Below, piece by piece: positions 28,071 to 36,704 of a DNA stretch of 40,740 bases. Below the pieces are notes generated by a model. That model made no database searches. It had not been told where the DNA came from and was given only the letters and a program-made list of their open reading frames with translations. Every line of letters starts with the position of its first letter. Positions within the stretch are counted from its first letter, which is position 1. The position numbers and the translations under genes were made by a program. The stretch lies in contig DASVCA010000028.1 of the NCBI GenBank assembly GCA_036381835.1, positions 1 through 40,740 on the forward strand, given 5' to 3'. Source of the stretch: DASULK01 sp036381835 (GTDB lineage: Bacteria > Actinomycetota > Actinomycetes > Mycobacteriales > Micromonosporaceae).

Positions 28071-29522
28071 ATGACGTCCGACAGCCGGCAGCACACCGGC
28101 CCCGAGTGGGACCAGCGTACGCCGGTCGGTTCCGGACCGGCAGCGAATTCCGGACCGGGCGATTCGACCAGCTGGCCGGATCCGGCCGGACCGTCGCTTC
28201 CGCCGCCGGCCTGGGGACCGCAACCGCAGAACGATAACGAGGCGCCGTGGGCACGGCCAGGGGCCCCGGAATCCGCGCCGGCCTGGGCACCCGAGCAGGC
28301 CGAGCGAGGGCCGCAGCCCACATCCGCACCCGGTTACCAGCCGCCCGGCTTCGAACAGTCCCCCAACGTCGTTCCGCTGCCCCCGCAGCCGACTCGAGTC
28401 CCGGGTGCCAGCCTCGCGGCCGCCCCTCCGGGAGACTTCGCACCGGCCCATCACGACGGCTGGCCGGCGCACCCGCAGTCCCCCCAGCCCTTCGGGTCCG
28501 CACCCGTGCCGCCGACCCCCCGCCCTCCGGCCGACCCGTACCCGTCGGCACAGGGCTCCGTACCAGTCGGCCACGCTGCGGTGCCGCAGCCGCCCGCGCC
28601 CGCCGAGGCGAAGGCCGGCGGATCGGGCCCGGTTTCGGCGTCCGCCACCGTCCCGGTGGCCAACCGGCTGACCCCTCCGGCGGATTTCGCCGCGCCGGTC
28701 ACGGCGGCACCCCAGTCGCGGGTGTACGGTCGACCGGTCGCGGAACCGGCTGCCGAGCCGCAGCCGTACGGTCACCTGCCGCCGGCGAGCCAGCCACCGC
28801 AACCCCCCTCGCACTCGGCGGCACCGCAGCCGTCACCCGCATCGGGGCCCGGCGCCCCGCAGTCGATGCCGCACCCCGGCTGGAGCCCGGTCGCCGGGAC
28901 CGCGACACCGCCCCAGTCGCACCCGGCACCCGGAGCGGCCGCCTCGGCGTCGTCCGCGCCGTTCCTGCCACCGCAGCCGCAACCGGCCGAGCCGAACTGG
29001 AACGCGTCGCCTGAGCAGTGGGGCAACCCCTCGGCCGGGCCCGATCATGCCTCACCCGCCGGCCCGGCGTGGGGACCACCACCGGCCGACGACCAGGAAC
29101 GCTTCAACGCGTTCGCGGCACAACAGGCGACGGAGCCGGCGACCGAGGAGGAGGCACCGCCGCCACAGGTACGTAACGGGCGAGTCCTGCTCGCGGTGTT
29201 GGGGGCCGCGATCGCGATTCTCGCGATTCCACTCGGCACCCTGTATCTCCTCGGCATGATCGGCAGCAGTTCGGAGGCGTTCAACCCCGCCGTCGGCGCC
29301 TGTGTCAAGCAGTCCGGAGACTCCGCCGCCCCCGCCGACTGCGCCGAGCCGGGCGCATACAGCGTCGTGTCGAAGGTCGACGACGTGACCAAGTGCGCGG
29401 ATCCGAACCAGCCGTACATCGCCGTGCCGTTGAACGGCAAGGAGCAGATTCTCTGCCTGCAGCCGGCCGGCGAGCCGGACGCGCCGGCGGCCGGCGACCC
29501 GGAGCCGAGCGCCAGCGAATAG
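28071..29522 (+). CDS. Proline-rich membrane protein with LppU/SCO3897-like C-terminal domain
   Basis: 483 residues. The first 365 are low-complexity Pro/Ala/Gln/Gly sequence, probably disordered and cytoplasmic. One transmembrane helix follows (about 373-398, LAVLGAAIAILAIPLGTLYL), then an outer domain of about 85 residues with four cysteines (GACVKQSG, PADCAEPG, KCADP and ILCLQP). The domain pattern resembles the LppU/SCO3897 family seen in Streptomyces and mycobacteria, function unknown. The ATG at 28071 has GGAGGAGG upstream; the longer frame is rejected. Compositional bias makes several shadow frames here. It lies 31 nt before the NHLRC2-like gene and may be co-transcribed with it. Confidence 0.8.
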   Translation: MTSDSRQHTGPEWDQRTPVGSGPAANSGPGDSTSWPDPAGPSLPPPAWGPQPQNDNEAPWARPGAPESAPAWAPEQAERGPQPTSAPGYQPPGFEQSPNVVPLPPQPTRVPGASLAAAPPGDFAPAHHDGWPAHPQSPQPFGSAPVPPTPRPPADPYPSAQGSVPVGHAAVPQPPAPAEAKAGGSGPVSASATVPVANRLTPPADFAAPVTAAPQSRVYGRPVAEPAAEPQPYGHLPPASQPPQPPSHSAAPQPSPASGPGAPQSMPHPGWSPVAGTATPPQSHPAPGAAASASSAPFLPPQPQPAEPNWNASPEQWGNPSAGPDHASPAGPAWGPPPADDQERFNAFAAQQATEPATEEEAPPPQVRNGRVLLAVLGAAIAILAIPLGTLYLLGMIGSSSEAFNPAVGACVKQSGDSAAPADCAEPGAYSVVSKVDDVTKCADPNQPYIAVPLNGKEQILCLQPAGEPDAPAAGDPEPSASE

Positions 29523-29553
29523 GCCCGCGGTCCGGGTCCGGCATGATGAGTCC

Positions 29554-31380
29554 ATGTCTCCTCGCGTGCGGGCGCCCGAACTGCGGGGCCGTGGCTGGCT
29601 CAACACCGGCGGAAAGCCCCTCACCCTGGCTGATCTTCGAGGTCGTGTCACCGTCTTAGATTTCTGGACCTTCTGCTGCATCAACTGCCTGCACGTCATC
29701 GACGAACTACGTCCCCTCGAGGAGAAGTACGGCGACGTGCTCGTGGTGATCGGCGTGCACTCGCCGAAGTTCGAACACGAACGCGACCCGGCGGCGCTCG
29801 CGGCCGCCGTCGAACGGTACGGCGTCACCCATCCAGTGCTCGATGACCCGGAGCTGGAGACCTGGCAGCGCTACACGGCCAAGGCGTGGCCGACGCTGTG
29901 TGTCATCGACCCGGAGGGCTATCTGGTCGCCTCGATGGCGGGCGAGGGGCATGCGGAGGGGCTCGGTCGGCTGATCGACGAGCTCATCGCCGAGCACGAG
30001 GCGAAGGGCACGCTGCGCCGCGGCGCGGGCCCGTACGTTCCGCCCGCACCGGCGGACACCACCCTGCGTTTCCCCGGCAAAGCGGTGGTGCTGGAGAACG
30101 GACACCTGCTGGTCTGCGACTCGGCCCGGCACTCGGTGGTGGAGCTGGCCGGTGACGGCGAGACCGTGGTGCGCCGCATCGGCTCGGGGGTGCGCGGCAG
30201 AACCGACGGGGCCCCCGAGGTGGCCGGCTTCTCGGAGCCGCAGGGACTGTGCCTGCTACCCCGGCAGGTCGCCGAGGTGGCCGGGTACGACGTCGTCGTC
30301 GCGGACACCGTCAATCACCTGCTGCGCGGGATACGGCTGTCCACCGGGGAGGTGCGGACGGTGGCGGGCACCGGGCGGCAGTGGCGTGCGGGCACCGACG
30401 ACCGCCCGCATGACGCGTACTGCGTCGACCTGTCCTCCCCCTGGGACGTGGCATGGTACGACGGGCGGGTGATCGTGGCGATGGCCGGGATCCACCAGCT
30501 CTGGTGGTTCGATCCGGTCAAGCGGACCGCCGGGGTGTACGCCGGTACGACCGTCGAGGCGTTGCGGGACGGGCCGCTGCCCGACGTGTGGCTGGCCCAG
30601 CCGTCGGGGCTGTCGTCCTCCACGGACGGCAGGCGGCTGTGGATCGCCGACAGCGAGACCAGTGCCCTGCGGTATGTCGAGGACGGCGAGCTGCGCACCG
30701 CGGTCGGTCAGGGCCTGTTCGACTTCGGTCACGTCGACGGCCCGGCGCGGGAGGCGCTGCTGCAGCACCCGCTGGGGGTGTGCGCGCTGCCGGACGGGTC
30801 GGTGCTGATCGCCGACACCTACAACGGGGCGGTCCGCCGGTTCGATCCGGACGGTGACGCGGTGTCCACGGTGGCGGACGGGCTGGCCGAACCGAGCGAC
30901 GTGGTGCTGACCCCGGAGGGTGACGTGCTGGTCGTGGAGTCGGCGGCGCACCGGTTGACGCGGCTCGCGCCGGGCGCGTTGCGGGCCGCCGGTTTCGTCG
31001 ACAACGGCCGTCACCGGACCGAACGACCTCCGACGGAGCTGGCCCCGGGCGAGGTCACCCTGGACGTGATCTTCACGCCCGCCCCGGGGCAGAAGCTCGA
31101 CGAGTCGTTCGGCCCGGCCACCCGGCTGCAGGTCTCGGCGTCACCGCCGGAGTTACTCGTGGAGGGCGCCGGGGCCGGTCCGGATCTGCGGCGTCGGCTG
31201 GTCATCAACGCGGCGGTGCCGGCGGGTGTGCTGCAGGTCGTCGCACAGGCGGCGACCTGCGACGCCGACGTCGAGCATGCGGCGTGCCACCTGACCCGAC
31301 AGGACTGGGGGGTGCCGGTCCGGGTGACGGCGGACGGGGCCGACCGGCTGCCGCTGGTGCTGCGCGGGTTGGACGCCTGA
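29554..31380 (+). CDS. Thioredoxin-like and NHL-repeat protein (NHLRC2-like)
   Basis: 608 residues. The N-terminal thioredoxin-like domain (1-155) has WTFCCINCLHVIDEL, the CCINC motif typical of NHLRC2-type proteins, with WPTLCVIDPEG as the cis-proline strand. A six-bladed NHL beta-propeller (about 165-480) follows, with repeated D-x-x-H/N-H-x-(I/V)-(R/E) blades such as CDSARHSVVEL, VADTVNHLLRGI and IADTYNGAVRRF. A C-terminal beta domain (about 490-605) comes last. No signal peptide is seen, so it is probably cytoplasmic. Human NHLRC2 is essential but its reaction is unclear, and the bacterial role is unknown. Its stop lies one base from the end of the convergent pxpA gene. Confidence 0.92.
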   Translation: MSPRVRAPELRGRGWLNTGGKPLTLADLRGRVTVLDFWTFCCINCLHVIDELRPLEEKYGDVLVVIGVHSPKFEHERDPAALAAAVERYGVTHPVLDDPELETWQRYTAKAWPTLCVIDPEGYLVASMAGEGHAEGLGRLIDELIAEHEAKGTLRRGAGPYVPPAPADTTLRFPGKAVVLENGHLLVCDSARHSVVELAGDGETVVRRIGSGVRGRTDGAPEVAGFSEPQGLCLLPRQVAEVAGYDVVVADTVNHLLRGIRLSTGEVRTVAGTGRQWRAGTDDRPHDAYCVDLSSPWDVAWYDGRVIVAMAGIHQLWWFDPVKRTAGVYAGTTVEALRDGPLPDVWLAQPSGLSSSTDGRRLWIADSETSALRYVEDGELRTAVGQGLFDFGHVDGPAREALLQHPLGVCALPDGSVLIADTYNGAVRRFDPDGDAVSTVADGLAEPSDVVLTPEGDVLVVESAAHRLTRLAPGALRAAGFVDNGRHRTERPPTELAPGEVTLDVIFTPAPGQKLDESFGPATRLQVSASPPELLVEGAGAGPDLRRRLVINAAVPAGVLQVVAQAATCDADVEHAACHLTRQDWGVPVRVTADGADRLPLVLRGLDA

Positions 31381-31381
31381 G

Positions 31382-32131
31382 TCAGACGAACGACGTGAGC
31401 CGGGCACCGGCCGCCTCCAGTGCGGCCCGGACCCGGCGTGCGACGGCCACCGCATCCGGGCTGTCGCCGTGCAGGCAGATCGACTCGACCTGGCAGGGCA
31501 CGAGTGATCCGTCCACCGCGGCGACGGTCCGGTCGAGCGCCATGCGGACCGCTCGGGCGGCGACCTCGGCGGGCGAGGTCACCAGCGCTTCGGGTGCGGA
31601 GCGGGGCACCAGCCACCCGTTCGACTGATAACCCCGGTCCGGGAAGCCCTCGCCGATCACCCGTAGCCCGGCAGCGCCGGCAAGCTGGGCGAGCACCGAG
31701 CCGGGCAGGCAGAGCAGCGGCAGCGTACGGTCGTAGTCCAGCACGGCCGCGACGACGGCAGCCGCCTGCGCCTCGTCGACGGCGGCGGTGTTGTAGAGCG
31801 CGCCGTGCGGCTTCACGTACCGGACCGCGGTGCCCGCGACCCGGCAGAACGCGTCCAGCGCCCCGATCTGGTAGATCAGGTCGTCGCGCAACTCGGCGAA
31901 GGCGTATTCGATGCGGCGTCGCCCGAAGCCCGCGAGGTCGCGGTAGCCGACCTGCGCGCCCACCACGACACCGCGTTCCGCGGCGGCCGCGCACACCCGG
32001 CGCATTGTCGTCGGGTCCCCGCCGTGGAAGCCGCAGGCGACGTTGGCCGAGGTCACCACGTCGAGCAGCGCCTCGTCGTCGCCGAGCCGCCAGATGCCGA
32101 ATCCCTCACCGAGGTCAGCGTTGAGGTCCAC
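31382..32131 (-). CDS. pxpA: 5-oxoprolinase subunit A (LamB/YcsF family)
   Basis: 249 residues with the family start MDLNADLGEGFGIW, the motif ANVACGFHGGDP and RYVKPHGALYN. PxpA works with PxpB and PxpC to hydrolyse 5-oxoproline (pyroglutamate) to glutamate using ATP, clearing a damage product of glutamine and glutamate. The start is a GTG at 32131, 17 nt inside the pxpC gene, so translation is coupled. It is the last gene of pxpB-pxpC-pxpA. It ends one base from the convergent NHLRC2-like gene, leaving no room for a separate terminator. Confidence 0.95.
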   Translation of the reverse strand: MDLNADLGEGFGIWRLGDDEALLDVVTSANVACGFHGGDPTTMRRVCAAAAERGVVVGAQVGYRDLAGFGRRRIEYAFAELRDDLIYQIGALDAFCRVAGTAVRYVKPHGALYNTAAVDEAQAAAVVAAVLDYDRTLPLLCLPGSVLAQLAGAAGLRVIGEGFPDRGYQSNGWLVPRSAPEALVTSPAEVAARAVRMALDRTVAAVDGSLVPCQVESICLHGDSPDAVAVARRVRAALEAAGARLTSFV

Positions 32132-32963
32132 GGAATCTCACCGTAGTCCCCGGCCGGGCCTGGGCGAGCGGGGTGACGTCCGGGACGACGGCGATCACCG
32201 GGTATCCGCCGGTGGTCGGATGGTCGGCCAGGAAGATCAACGGCTGCCCGTCGCTCGGGACCTGCACGGCACCGAGCACGATGCCCTCGCTGGGGAGTTC
32301 GTCGTGTCTGGCCCGGGCCAGCGCGGCTCCGGTCAGTCGTACGCCGACCCGATTGCTCATGGTGCTGACCGTGTACGGGGTCGTGAGCAGCGTTCGGATC
32401 GCCGCGGGGGTGAACCAGTCGGCTCGTGGCCCGAGGATCACCGGCAACTCCAGCACCGGCGGGGTCGGCGGTGGCGGACCGCAGACGTCTGCGGGCGGCA
32501 CTGTCCCGGCGGCACCGAGCGGCAGCAGGTCGCCGTCGCGCACCGGTGGTGGGCCGAGTCCGGAGAGGGTGTCGGTCGACCTGCTGCCGAGCACCGCCTC
32601 GACCGCGATGCCACCGGCGACAGCGAGGTACGAGCGGACACCGGAGCGGGCCGGCCCGATCTCGACGAGTGTCCCCGCCGGTGTGGGGACGGGCACTCCC
32701 GGTTCGGCGTTCGCCCCACCGATGCGGAGCCGGGCCACGGCTCCGGTGACCGCCACGATCGAGTCGCGGTGCAGCCGCACCGCGCAGCCGGTGAGCGTCG
32801 TCTCCAGTCCGGCGTGGCCGTCCGGGTTGCCGACGAGGCGGTTGGCCCGGCGGAGCGCGGGCTGATCCAGGGCACCGGACCGCGGCACGCCGAGGTGGGC
32901 CCAGCCGGGGCGGCCGAGGTCCTGCACGGTGGTGAGCGCGCCGGCCCGGACGATCTCGATCAT
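32115..32963 (-). CDS. pxpC: 5-oxoprolinase subunit C (KipA/biotin-dependent carboxyltransferase family)
   Basis: 282 residues. The family start is IVRAGALTTVQDLGRPGW, followed by GVPRSGALDQPALRRAN and the later NRVGVRLTG. Near the C-terminus it has LPSEGIVLGAVQVPSDGQPLIFLADHPTTGGYP. This is the KipA/PxpC family; the older database name 'urea amidolyase-related' refers to the same fold. It forms the catalytic heteromer with PxpB. It overlaps pxpB by 4 nt and pxpA by 17 nt. The start is the ATG at 32963. Confidence 0.95.
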   Translation of the reverse strand: MIEIVRAGALTTVQDLGRPGWAHLGVPRSGALDQPALRRANRLVGNPDGHAGLETTLTGCAVRLHRDSIVAVTGAVARLRIGGANAEPGVPVPTPAGTLVEIGPARSGVRSYLAVAGGIAVEAVLGSRSTDTLSGLGPPPVRDGDLLPLGAAGTVPPADVCGPPPPTPPVLELPVILGPRADWFTPAAIRTLLTTPYTVSTMSNRVGVRLTGAALARARHDELPSEGIVLGAVQVPSDGQPLIFLADHPTTGGYPVIAVVPDVTPLAQARPGTTVRFRGPQR

Positions 32964-33568
32964 GCGGTCACCAGCCGGACTCGCGTGCCGGGGGTGAGCA
33001 GCGCGGGCGGGTCGCGGCGCACGTCGAAGAGGGTGACCTCGGTACGTCCGATGAGCTGCCAGCCGCCGGGGGATTCACTCGGGTAGATGCCCGCGTATGG
33101 TCCGGCCAGCGCCACCGAACCGGCTGCGACGCGCGGGCGCGGGGTGGGGTGGCGGGGCAGGGACGGTCCCGGGAGCCCGGTGAGGTAGGCGAATCCGGGG
33201 GCGAAGCCGCAGAAGGCGACGCGCAGCTCGGCGCGGCTCAACCGGTCGACCACCTCGTCGGTGGTGGTGCCCCAGTGGTCGGCTACGGCGGGCAGATCCG
33301 CTCCGTCGTACACGGTGGGGATCTGCACCAGAGGTCCGGGTGGCACCGTGGCCCGGGGCGGGGGTGTCCAGTCGGCGATCGCGCGGGCGGTGGCGGCGGG
33401 GTCGGGTACGCCGTCGATCAGCACGGTCCGCGCGCCGGGGATGATGTCGATCGCCGTCAAGTCACCCGTGTCCCGCCGTCGCCACAGTTCGGCCCGCCAC
33501 GCCTCCACCTCGGTGTCGTCGCGGCACTCGATCAGCAGGGCGTTCGTCCCCACCGGTTGGATTCGCAT
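32960..33568 (-). CDS. pxpB: 5-oxoprolinase subunit B (KipI family)
   Basis: 202 residues. The family segments are IPTVYDGADLPAVADHWG, then RAELRVAFCGFAPGFAYLTGLP, RVAAGSVALAGPYAGIYPSESPGGWQLIGRT and FDVRRDPPALLTPGTRVRLV. In Bacillus the KipI homologue also inhibits the KinA kinase, but this three-gene set indicates 5-oxoprolinase. The ATG at 33568 is the operon start, 68 nt from the divergent hemolysin III gene, so the two promoters share a short region with the palindrome at 33615. Confidence 0.94.
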   Translation of the reverse strand: MRIQPVGTNALLIECRDDTEVEAWRAELWRRRDTGDLTAIDIIPGARTVLIDGVPDPAATARAIADWTPPPRATVPPGPLVQIPTVYDGADLPAVADHWGTTTDEVVDRLSRAELRVAFCGFAPGFAYLTGLPGPSLPRHPTPRPRVAAGSVALAGPYAGIYPSESPGGWQLIGRTEVTLFDVRRDPPALLTPGTRVRLVTA

Positions 33569-33614
33569 GACACCATTCTCGCGTCGTGAGGCACTTCACT
33601 ACCCACAAGTAACC

Positions 33615-33626
33615 TACGGTACCGTA
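33615..33626. promoter_or_regulatory. Palindrome TACGGTACCGTA in the pxpB/hlyIII divergent region
   Basis: A perfect 12-bp palindrome flanked by AACC on the left and AACCT on the right, 11 nt upstream of the hemolysin III ATG. Its place over the likely promoter suggests a TetR-type operator or an embedded -10 element (TACCGT). No regulator gene is adjacent. Confidence 0.5.
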
Positions 33627-33636
33627 ACCTGGCGGG

Positions 33637-34314
33637 ATGACCACATCGGCGCCCAGCCGGTTGAAACCGGTCGACATCGGCAAACCGCGGATGCGCGGTT
33701 GGTTGCACACCTACGCCTTCTTCGTGGCGCTCGTCAGCGCCGCGGTCCTCTGCACGATCGCGGCGACCCGACCCGGTCGGGCGCCCCTGATCAGTTGCGC
33801 GGCCTACTCGTTGAGCGTCTGCGGCCTGTTCGGCACCAGCGCCCTGTATCACCGCCGGGTCTGGTCGCCGCGCGGCTACCAGATCATGCGACGACTCGAC
33901 CACTCGATGATCTTCCTGTTCATCGCCGGCACGTACACGCCGTTCGCGATGCTGCTCCTGCCGCAGGCGAAGGCGACGGTCCTGCTGAGCGTGGTCTGGG
34001 CGGGGGCATTGGCCGGGGTGGTCCAGCAGATGATCTGGCCGCACGGCCCGCGCTGGGTCTCCGCCCCGCTGTATCTGGCGCTCGGCTGGGTCGCGCTCGC
34101 GGTGCTCCCCGACATCCTGCGCCACGGCGGGGTGATCCCGCTGCTCCTGTTGCTCGCCGGCGGGGTCGCCTACAGTGTCGGCGCCCTCGGCTACGCCCTG
34201 CGCCGACCGAACCCGTGGCCGGGGACGTTCGAGCATCACGAGTTCTTCCACGCGTGCACGCTCGTGGCGGCCCTCTGCCACCACGTCGCGATCTACTTCG
34301 CCCTCTTCGCCTGA
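33637..34314 (+). CDS. Hemolysin III family membrane protein (PAQR fold)
   Basis: 225 residues with seven hydrophobic segments. The zinc-site motifs of the PAQR/HlyIII superfamily are present: SALYHR (first His), the following MRRLDHSMIFLFIAGTYTPF, and EHHEFFHACTLVAALCHHVAIYF with the last histidines. Bacterial members are named after Bacillus cereus hemolysin III; several influence membrane lipid homeostasis, and pore formation should not be assumed. The ATG at 33637 has only a weak GGCGGG ribosome site, and the transcript may have almost no leader. A TACGGTACCGTA palindrome lies just upstream. Confidence 0.93.
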   Translation: MTTSAPSRLKPVDIGKPRMRGWLHTYAFFVALVSAAVLCTIAATRPGRAPLISCAAYSLSVCGLFGTSALYHRRVWSPRGYQIMRRLDHSMIFLFIAGTYTPFAMLLLPQAKATVLLSVVWAGALAGVVQQMIWPHGPRWVSAPLYLALGWVALAVLPDILRHGGVIPLLLLLAGGVAYSVGALGYALRRPNPWPGTFEHHEFFHACTLVAALCHHVAIYFALFA

Positions 34315-34349
34315 GGCTGAGTGGTCCCTGGGTGCACGCATGCGCCCCG

Positions 34350-34628
34350 CTACGTCGTCGGCCCGCCCGGGTTCGACGGCGGGGGCGGATCCGGTGGGGG
34401 CGGCATCATCGAGGTCGGATGGGACAACCGGTTCTCCTCGACGATCATCGTCCGGGCCCGGCGCCTGCGGTCTTGCCAGTAGTACATGGTGATCAACAGA
34501 ATCGCCACACCAGCCAAGATCAGTACCCAGCCGACCGCTTGCAGATCAATCCACCAGATATCCGCTCTGATGGCGAAAGCGAGGATTGCCCCGATCGCGA
34601 TGAGGAAGATGCCGCTGCCGATTCCCAT
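34350..34628 (-). CDS. DUF6458 family small membrane protein
   Basis: 92 residues. It begins MGIGSGIFLIAIGAILAFAI, followed by a second helix VGWVLILAGVAILLITMYYW, a basic stretch RRRRAR and a proline-rich tail ending NPGGPTT. This two-helix form with the MGIG start is the DUF6458 family of actinobacteria, function unknown. The ATG at 34628 has AAGGAGG upstream with a slightly long spacing. It is convergent with the hemolysin III gene, 35 nt away, and is transcribed alone. Confidence 0.88.
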   Translation of the reverse strand: MGIGSGIFLIAIGAILAFAIRADIWWIDLQAVGWVLILAGVAILLITMYYWQDRRRRARTMIVEENRLSHPTSMMPPPPDPPPPSNPGGPTT

Positions 34629-34698
34629 AGCGCTGCACTCCTCCTTATTGCGGTGGCTCTATCGCCTACCCGCGCCGCAACCGCGGCAAACGAAGACA

Positions 34699-34738
34699 TG
34701 CGCCGGGCCCGTCCGCATCCGCGGACGGGCCCGGCGCA
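34699..34738 (-). terminator. Terminator downstream of fadE5
   Basis: 18-bp perfect stem (arms 34699-34716 and 34721-34738) with loop ATCC, 7 nt after the acyl-CoA dehydrogenase stop on the minus strand. Confidence 0.85.
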
Positions 34739-34745
34739 CTCTCGA

Positions 34746-36599
34746 TCAGAACGCCTCTTCCGGCAGTTCCATCACGTCGAGCGTGGTCGCCTGCACGATC
34801 CGCCGGTCGGCGCCGATGCGCGGCAGCACCTCCCGGGCGAAGAACCGGGCAGCGGCCACCTTGCCCTCGTAGAAGGCCTTGTCGGCGGCGGAGACCTGGC
34901 CCGTCAGCGCGGTCAACGCCACCTCGGCCTGCCGCTGCAGCAGCCAGCCCACAACCAGGTCACCGGCGGCGAGCAGCAGCCGGCGGGTGGCCAGCCCCAC
35001 CTTGTAGAGCGCCCGGGGTTCGCCGCCCTGCACCTCGCCCAGCCAGCCGGTCATCGTGCCGATGATCGCCTGCACCTCGCCGAGCGCCTTGCCCAGGGCG
35101 AGGCGCTCGTCCTTGAGCCGCCCGTCCGGCGACTCCGCCTCGACGAACGACTGGATCTCGCCGGCGACCGCCATCAGCGCCTGTCCGCCGTCCTTCACGA
35201 TCTTGCGGAAGAAGAAGTCGAGACTCTGGATAGCGGTGGTTCCCTCGTAAAGGGTGTCGATCTTCGCGTCGCGAACGTACTGCTCAAGCGGGTAGTCCTG
35301 GAGGAACCCGGACCCGCCGAAGGTCTGCAACGACTCGTGGCCCAGCAGCTCGTACGCCCGCTCCGAGCCGACGCCCTTCACGATCGGCAGCAGCAGGTCG
35401 TTGACCCGCTTGGCCAGCTGCGCACCCTCCTCGTCGCCGGAGGCCACCGCGACGTTGACCTTGTCCTGCCAGGTCGCCGTGTACATGACCAGCGCACGCA
35501 GCCCCTCGGCGTACGCCTTCTGCAGCATCAGCGACCGGCGCACGTCTGGGTGGTGGGTGATGGTGACCCGGGGCGCGGTCTTGGAGTCCGCCAGCAGGTC
35601 GGCACCCTGCACCCGGCTCTTGGCGTACTCCAGGGCGTTCAGGTAGCCGGTGGAGAGGGTGGCGATCGCCTTGGTGCCGACCATCATCCGGGCATACTCG
35701 ATGATCAGGAACATCTGCCGGATGCCGTCGTGCTTGTCGCCGAGCAGCCAGCCCTTCGCCGGGATGCCGTGCTCGCCGAAGGTGAGCTCACAGGTGTTGG
35801 ACACCTTGATGCCCATCTTGTGCTCGACGTTGGTGGCGAACACGCCGTTGCGTTCGAGCAGCTCGCCGGTCTCCTCGTCGAAGTGGAACTTCGGCACGAT
35901 GAACAGCGAGAGGCCCTTCGTGCCCGGTCCACCGGCCCCCTCAACCCCGACCGGGCGGGCGAGCACGTAGTGGATGATGTTGTCGCTCAGGTCGTGCTCG
36001 CCGCTGGTGATGAAACGCTTGACCCCTTCGATGTGCCAGGAGCCGTCGGGCTGCGGGATCGCGCGGGTGCGGCCGGCCCCCACGTCCGAACCGGCGTCCG
36101 GCTCGGTGAGAACCATCGTCGAGCCCCACTGCTTCTCGACGAACAGCTTCGCCCACTTCTTCTGCCGCTCGTTGCCCTCGCGGTAGAGCACGTGCGCGAA
36201 GGACGGGCCGGAGGCGTACATCCAGACAGGTGCGTTAGCACCGAGTATCAGCTCGGCCAACGCCCACCACAGGGCGCGAGGAGCGGCGGTCCCGCCCAAC
36301 TCGGGTGGCAGGTCGAGCCGCCAGAACTCGGCGTCCATGAACGCCTGGTACGACTTCTTGAACGACTCGGGCAGCGGGGCGCTGTGGGTGGCCGGGTCGA
36401 AGACCGGCGGGTTGCGGTCGGAGTCGGTGTAGCTGACCGCCAGATCTTCCCGAGCCAGCCGTTCGACCTCGGCGATAATGCTGCGGGCTGTGTCGACGTC
36501 AAGTTCGGAGTACGGGGGCTGACCGAACATCTGGTCGGCCCGGAAGACCTCGAAGAGGTTGAACTCGAGATCCCGAAGGTTGCTCTTGTAGTGGCTCAT
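34746..36599 (-). CDS. fadE5: FadE5-type acyl-CoA dehydrogenase
   Basis: 617 residues, the long class of acyl-CoA dehydrogenase. It starts MSHYKSNLRDLEFNLFEV, as I recall for Mycobacterium FadE5 (about 611 residues). FAD and substrate regions include STMVLTEPDAGSDVGAGRTR, HIEGVKRFITSGEHD and VTNVEHKMGIKVS. The catalytic base is Glu about 450 in LYEGTTAIQ. It introduces the alpha-beta double bond in fatty acyl-CoA, the first step of beta-oxidation. The ATG at 36599 is used; a GTG three codons earlier (36608) is in frame. Candidate operators lie 25-60 nt upstream. It is monocistronic, with a strong terminator. Confidence 0.95.
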   Translation of the reverse strand: MSHYKSNLRDLEFNLFEVFRADQMFGQPPYSELDVDTARSIIAEVERLAREDLAVSYTDSDRNPPVFDPATHSAPLPESFKKSYQAFMDAEFWRLDLPPELGGTAAPRALWWALAELILGANAPVWMYASGPSFAHVLYREGNERQKKWAKLFVEKQWGSTMVLTEPDAGSDVGAGRTRAIPQPDGSWHIEGVKRFITSGEHDLSDNIIHYVLARPVGVEGAGGPGTKGLSLFIVPKFHFDEETGELLERNGVFATNVEHKMGIKVSNTCELTFGEHGIPAKGWLLGDKHDGIRQMFLIIEYARMMVGTKAIATLSTGYLNALEYAKSRVQGADLLADSKTAPRVTITHHPDVRRSLMLQKAYAEGLRALVMYTATWQDKVNVAVASGDEEGAQLAKRVNDLLLPIVKGVGSERAYELLGHESLQTFGGSGFLQDYPLEQYVRDAKIDTLYEGTTAIQSLDFFFRKIVKDGGQALMAVAGEIQSFVEAESPDGRLKDERLALGKALGEVQAIIGTMTGWLGEVQGGEPRALYKVGLATRRLLLAAGDLVVGWLLQRQAEVALTALTGQVSAADKAFYEGKVAAARFFAREVLPRIGADRRIVQATTLDVMELPEEAF

Positions 36600-36623
36600 C
36601 GCGGGCACCCGCTTTCGGCAAGC

Positions 36624-36639
36624 GTTACCGGTCGGTAAC
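36624..36639. promoter_or_regulatory. Inverted repeat GTTACCG-GT-CGGTAAC upstream of fadE5
   Basis: Perfect 7-bp arms around two bases, 25 nt before the fadE5 start. A second, weaker site TTACTCGCCGGTAG (36650-36663) lies beside it. TetR-type regulators of lipid metabolism commonly bind such GTTACC-type repeats, so these are candidate operators; the regulator is not in the window. Confidence 0.6.
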
Positions 36640-36704
36640 TAGGACTCTATTACTCGCCGGTAGCGATCGACAACCGGGGCCCGCTTGTGACAGGAGACAC
36701 AGCC

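Noticed and set aside
27846..28814. Minus-strand Arg/Gly-rich frame opposite the proline-rich gene
   Set aside because: Composition is the mirror of the proline-rich repeats; it has no start signal and no domain.
28071..29188. CRISPR or tandem-repeat array in the proline-rich gene
   Set aside because: Low-complexity codons only; there is no fixed repeat unit or spacer pattern.
33261..36638. 1125-codon plus-strand frame
   Set aside because: Runs across pxpB, the hemolysin III gene and the antisense of fadE5, so it cannot be one gene.
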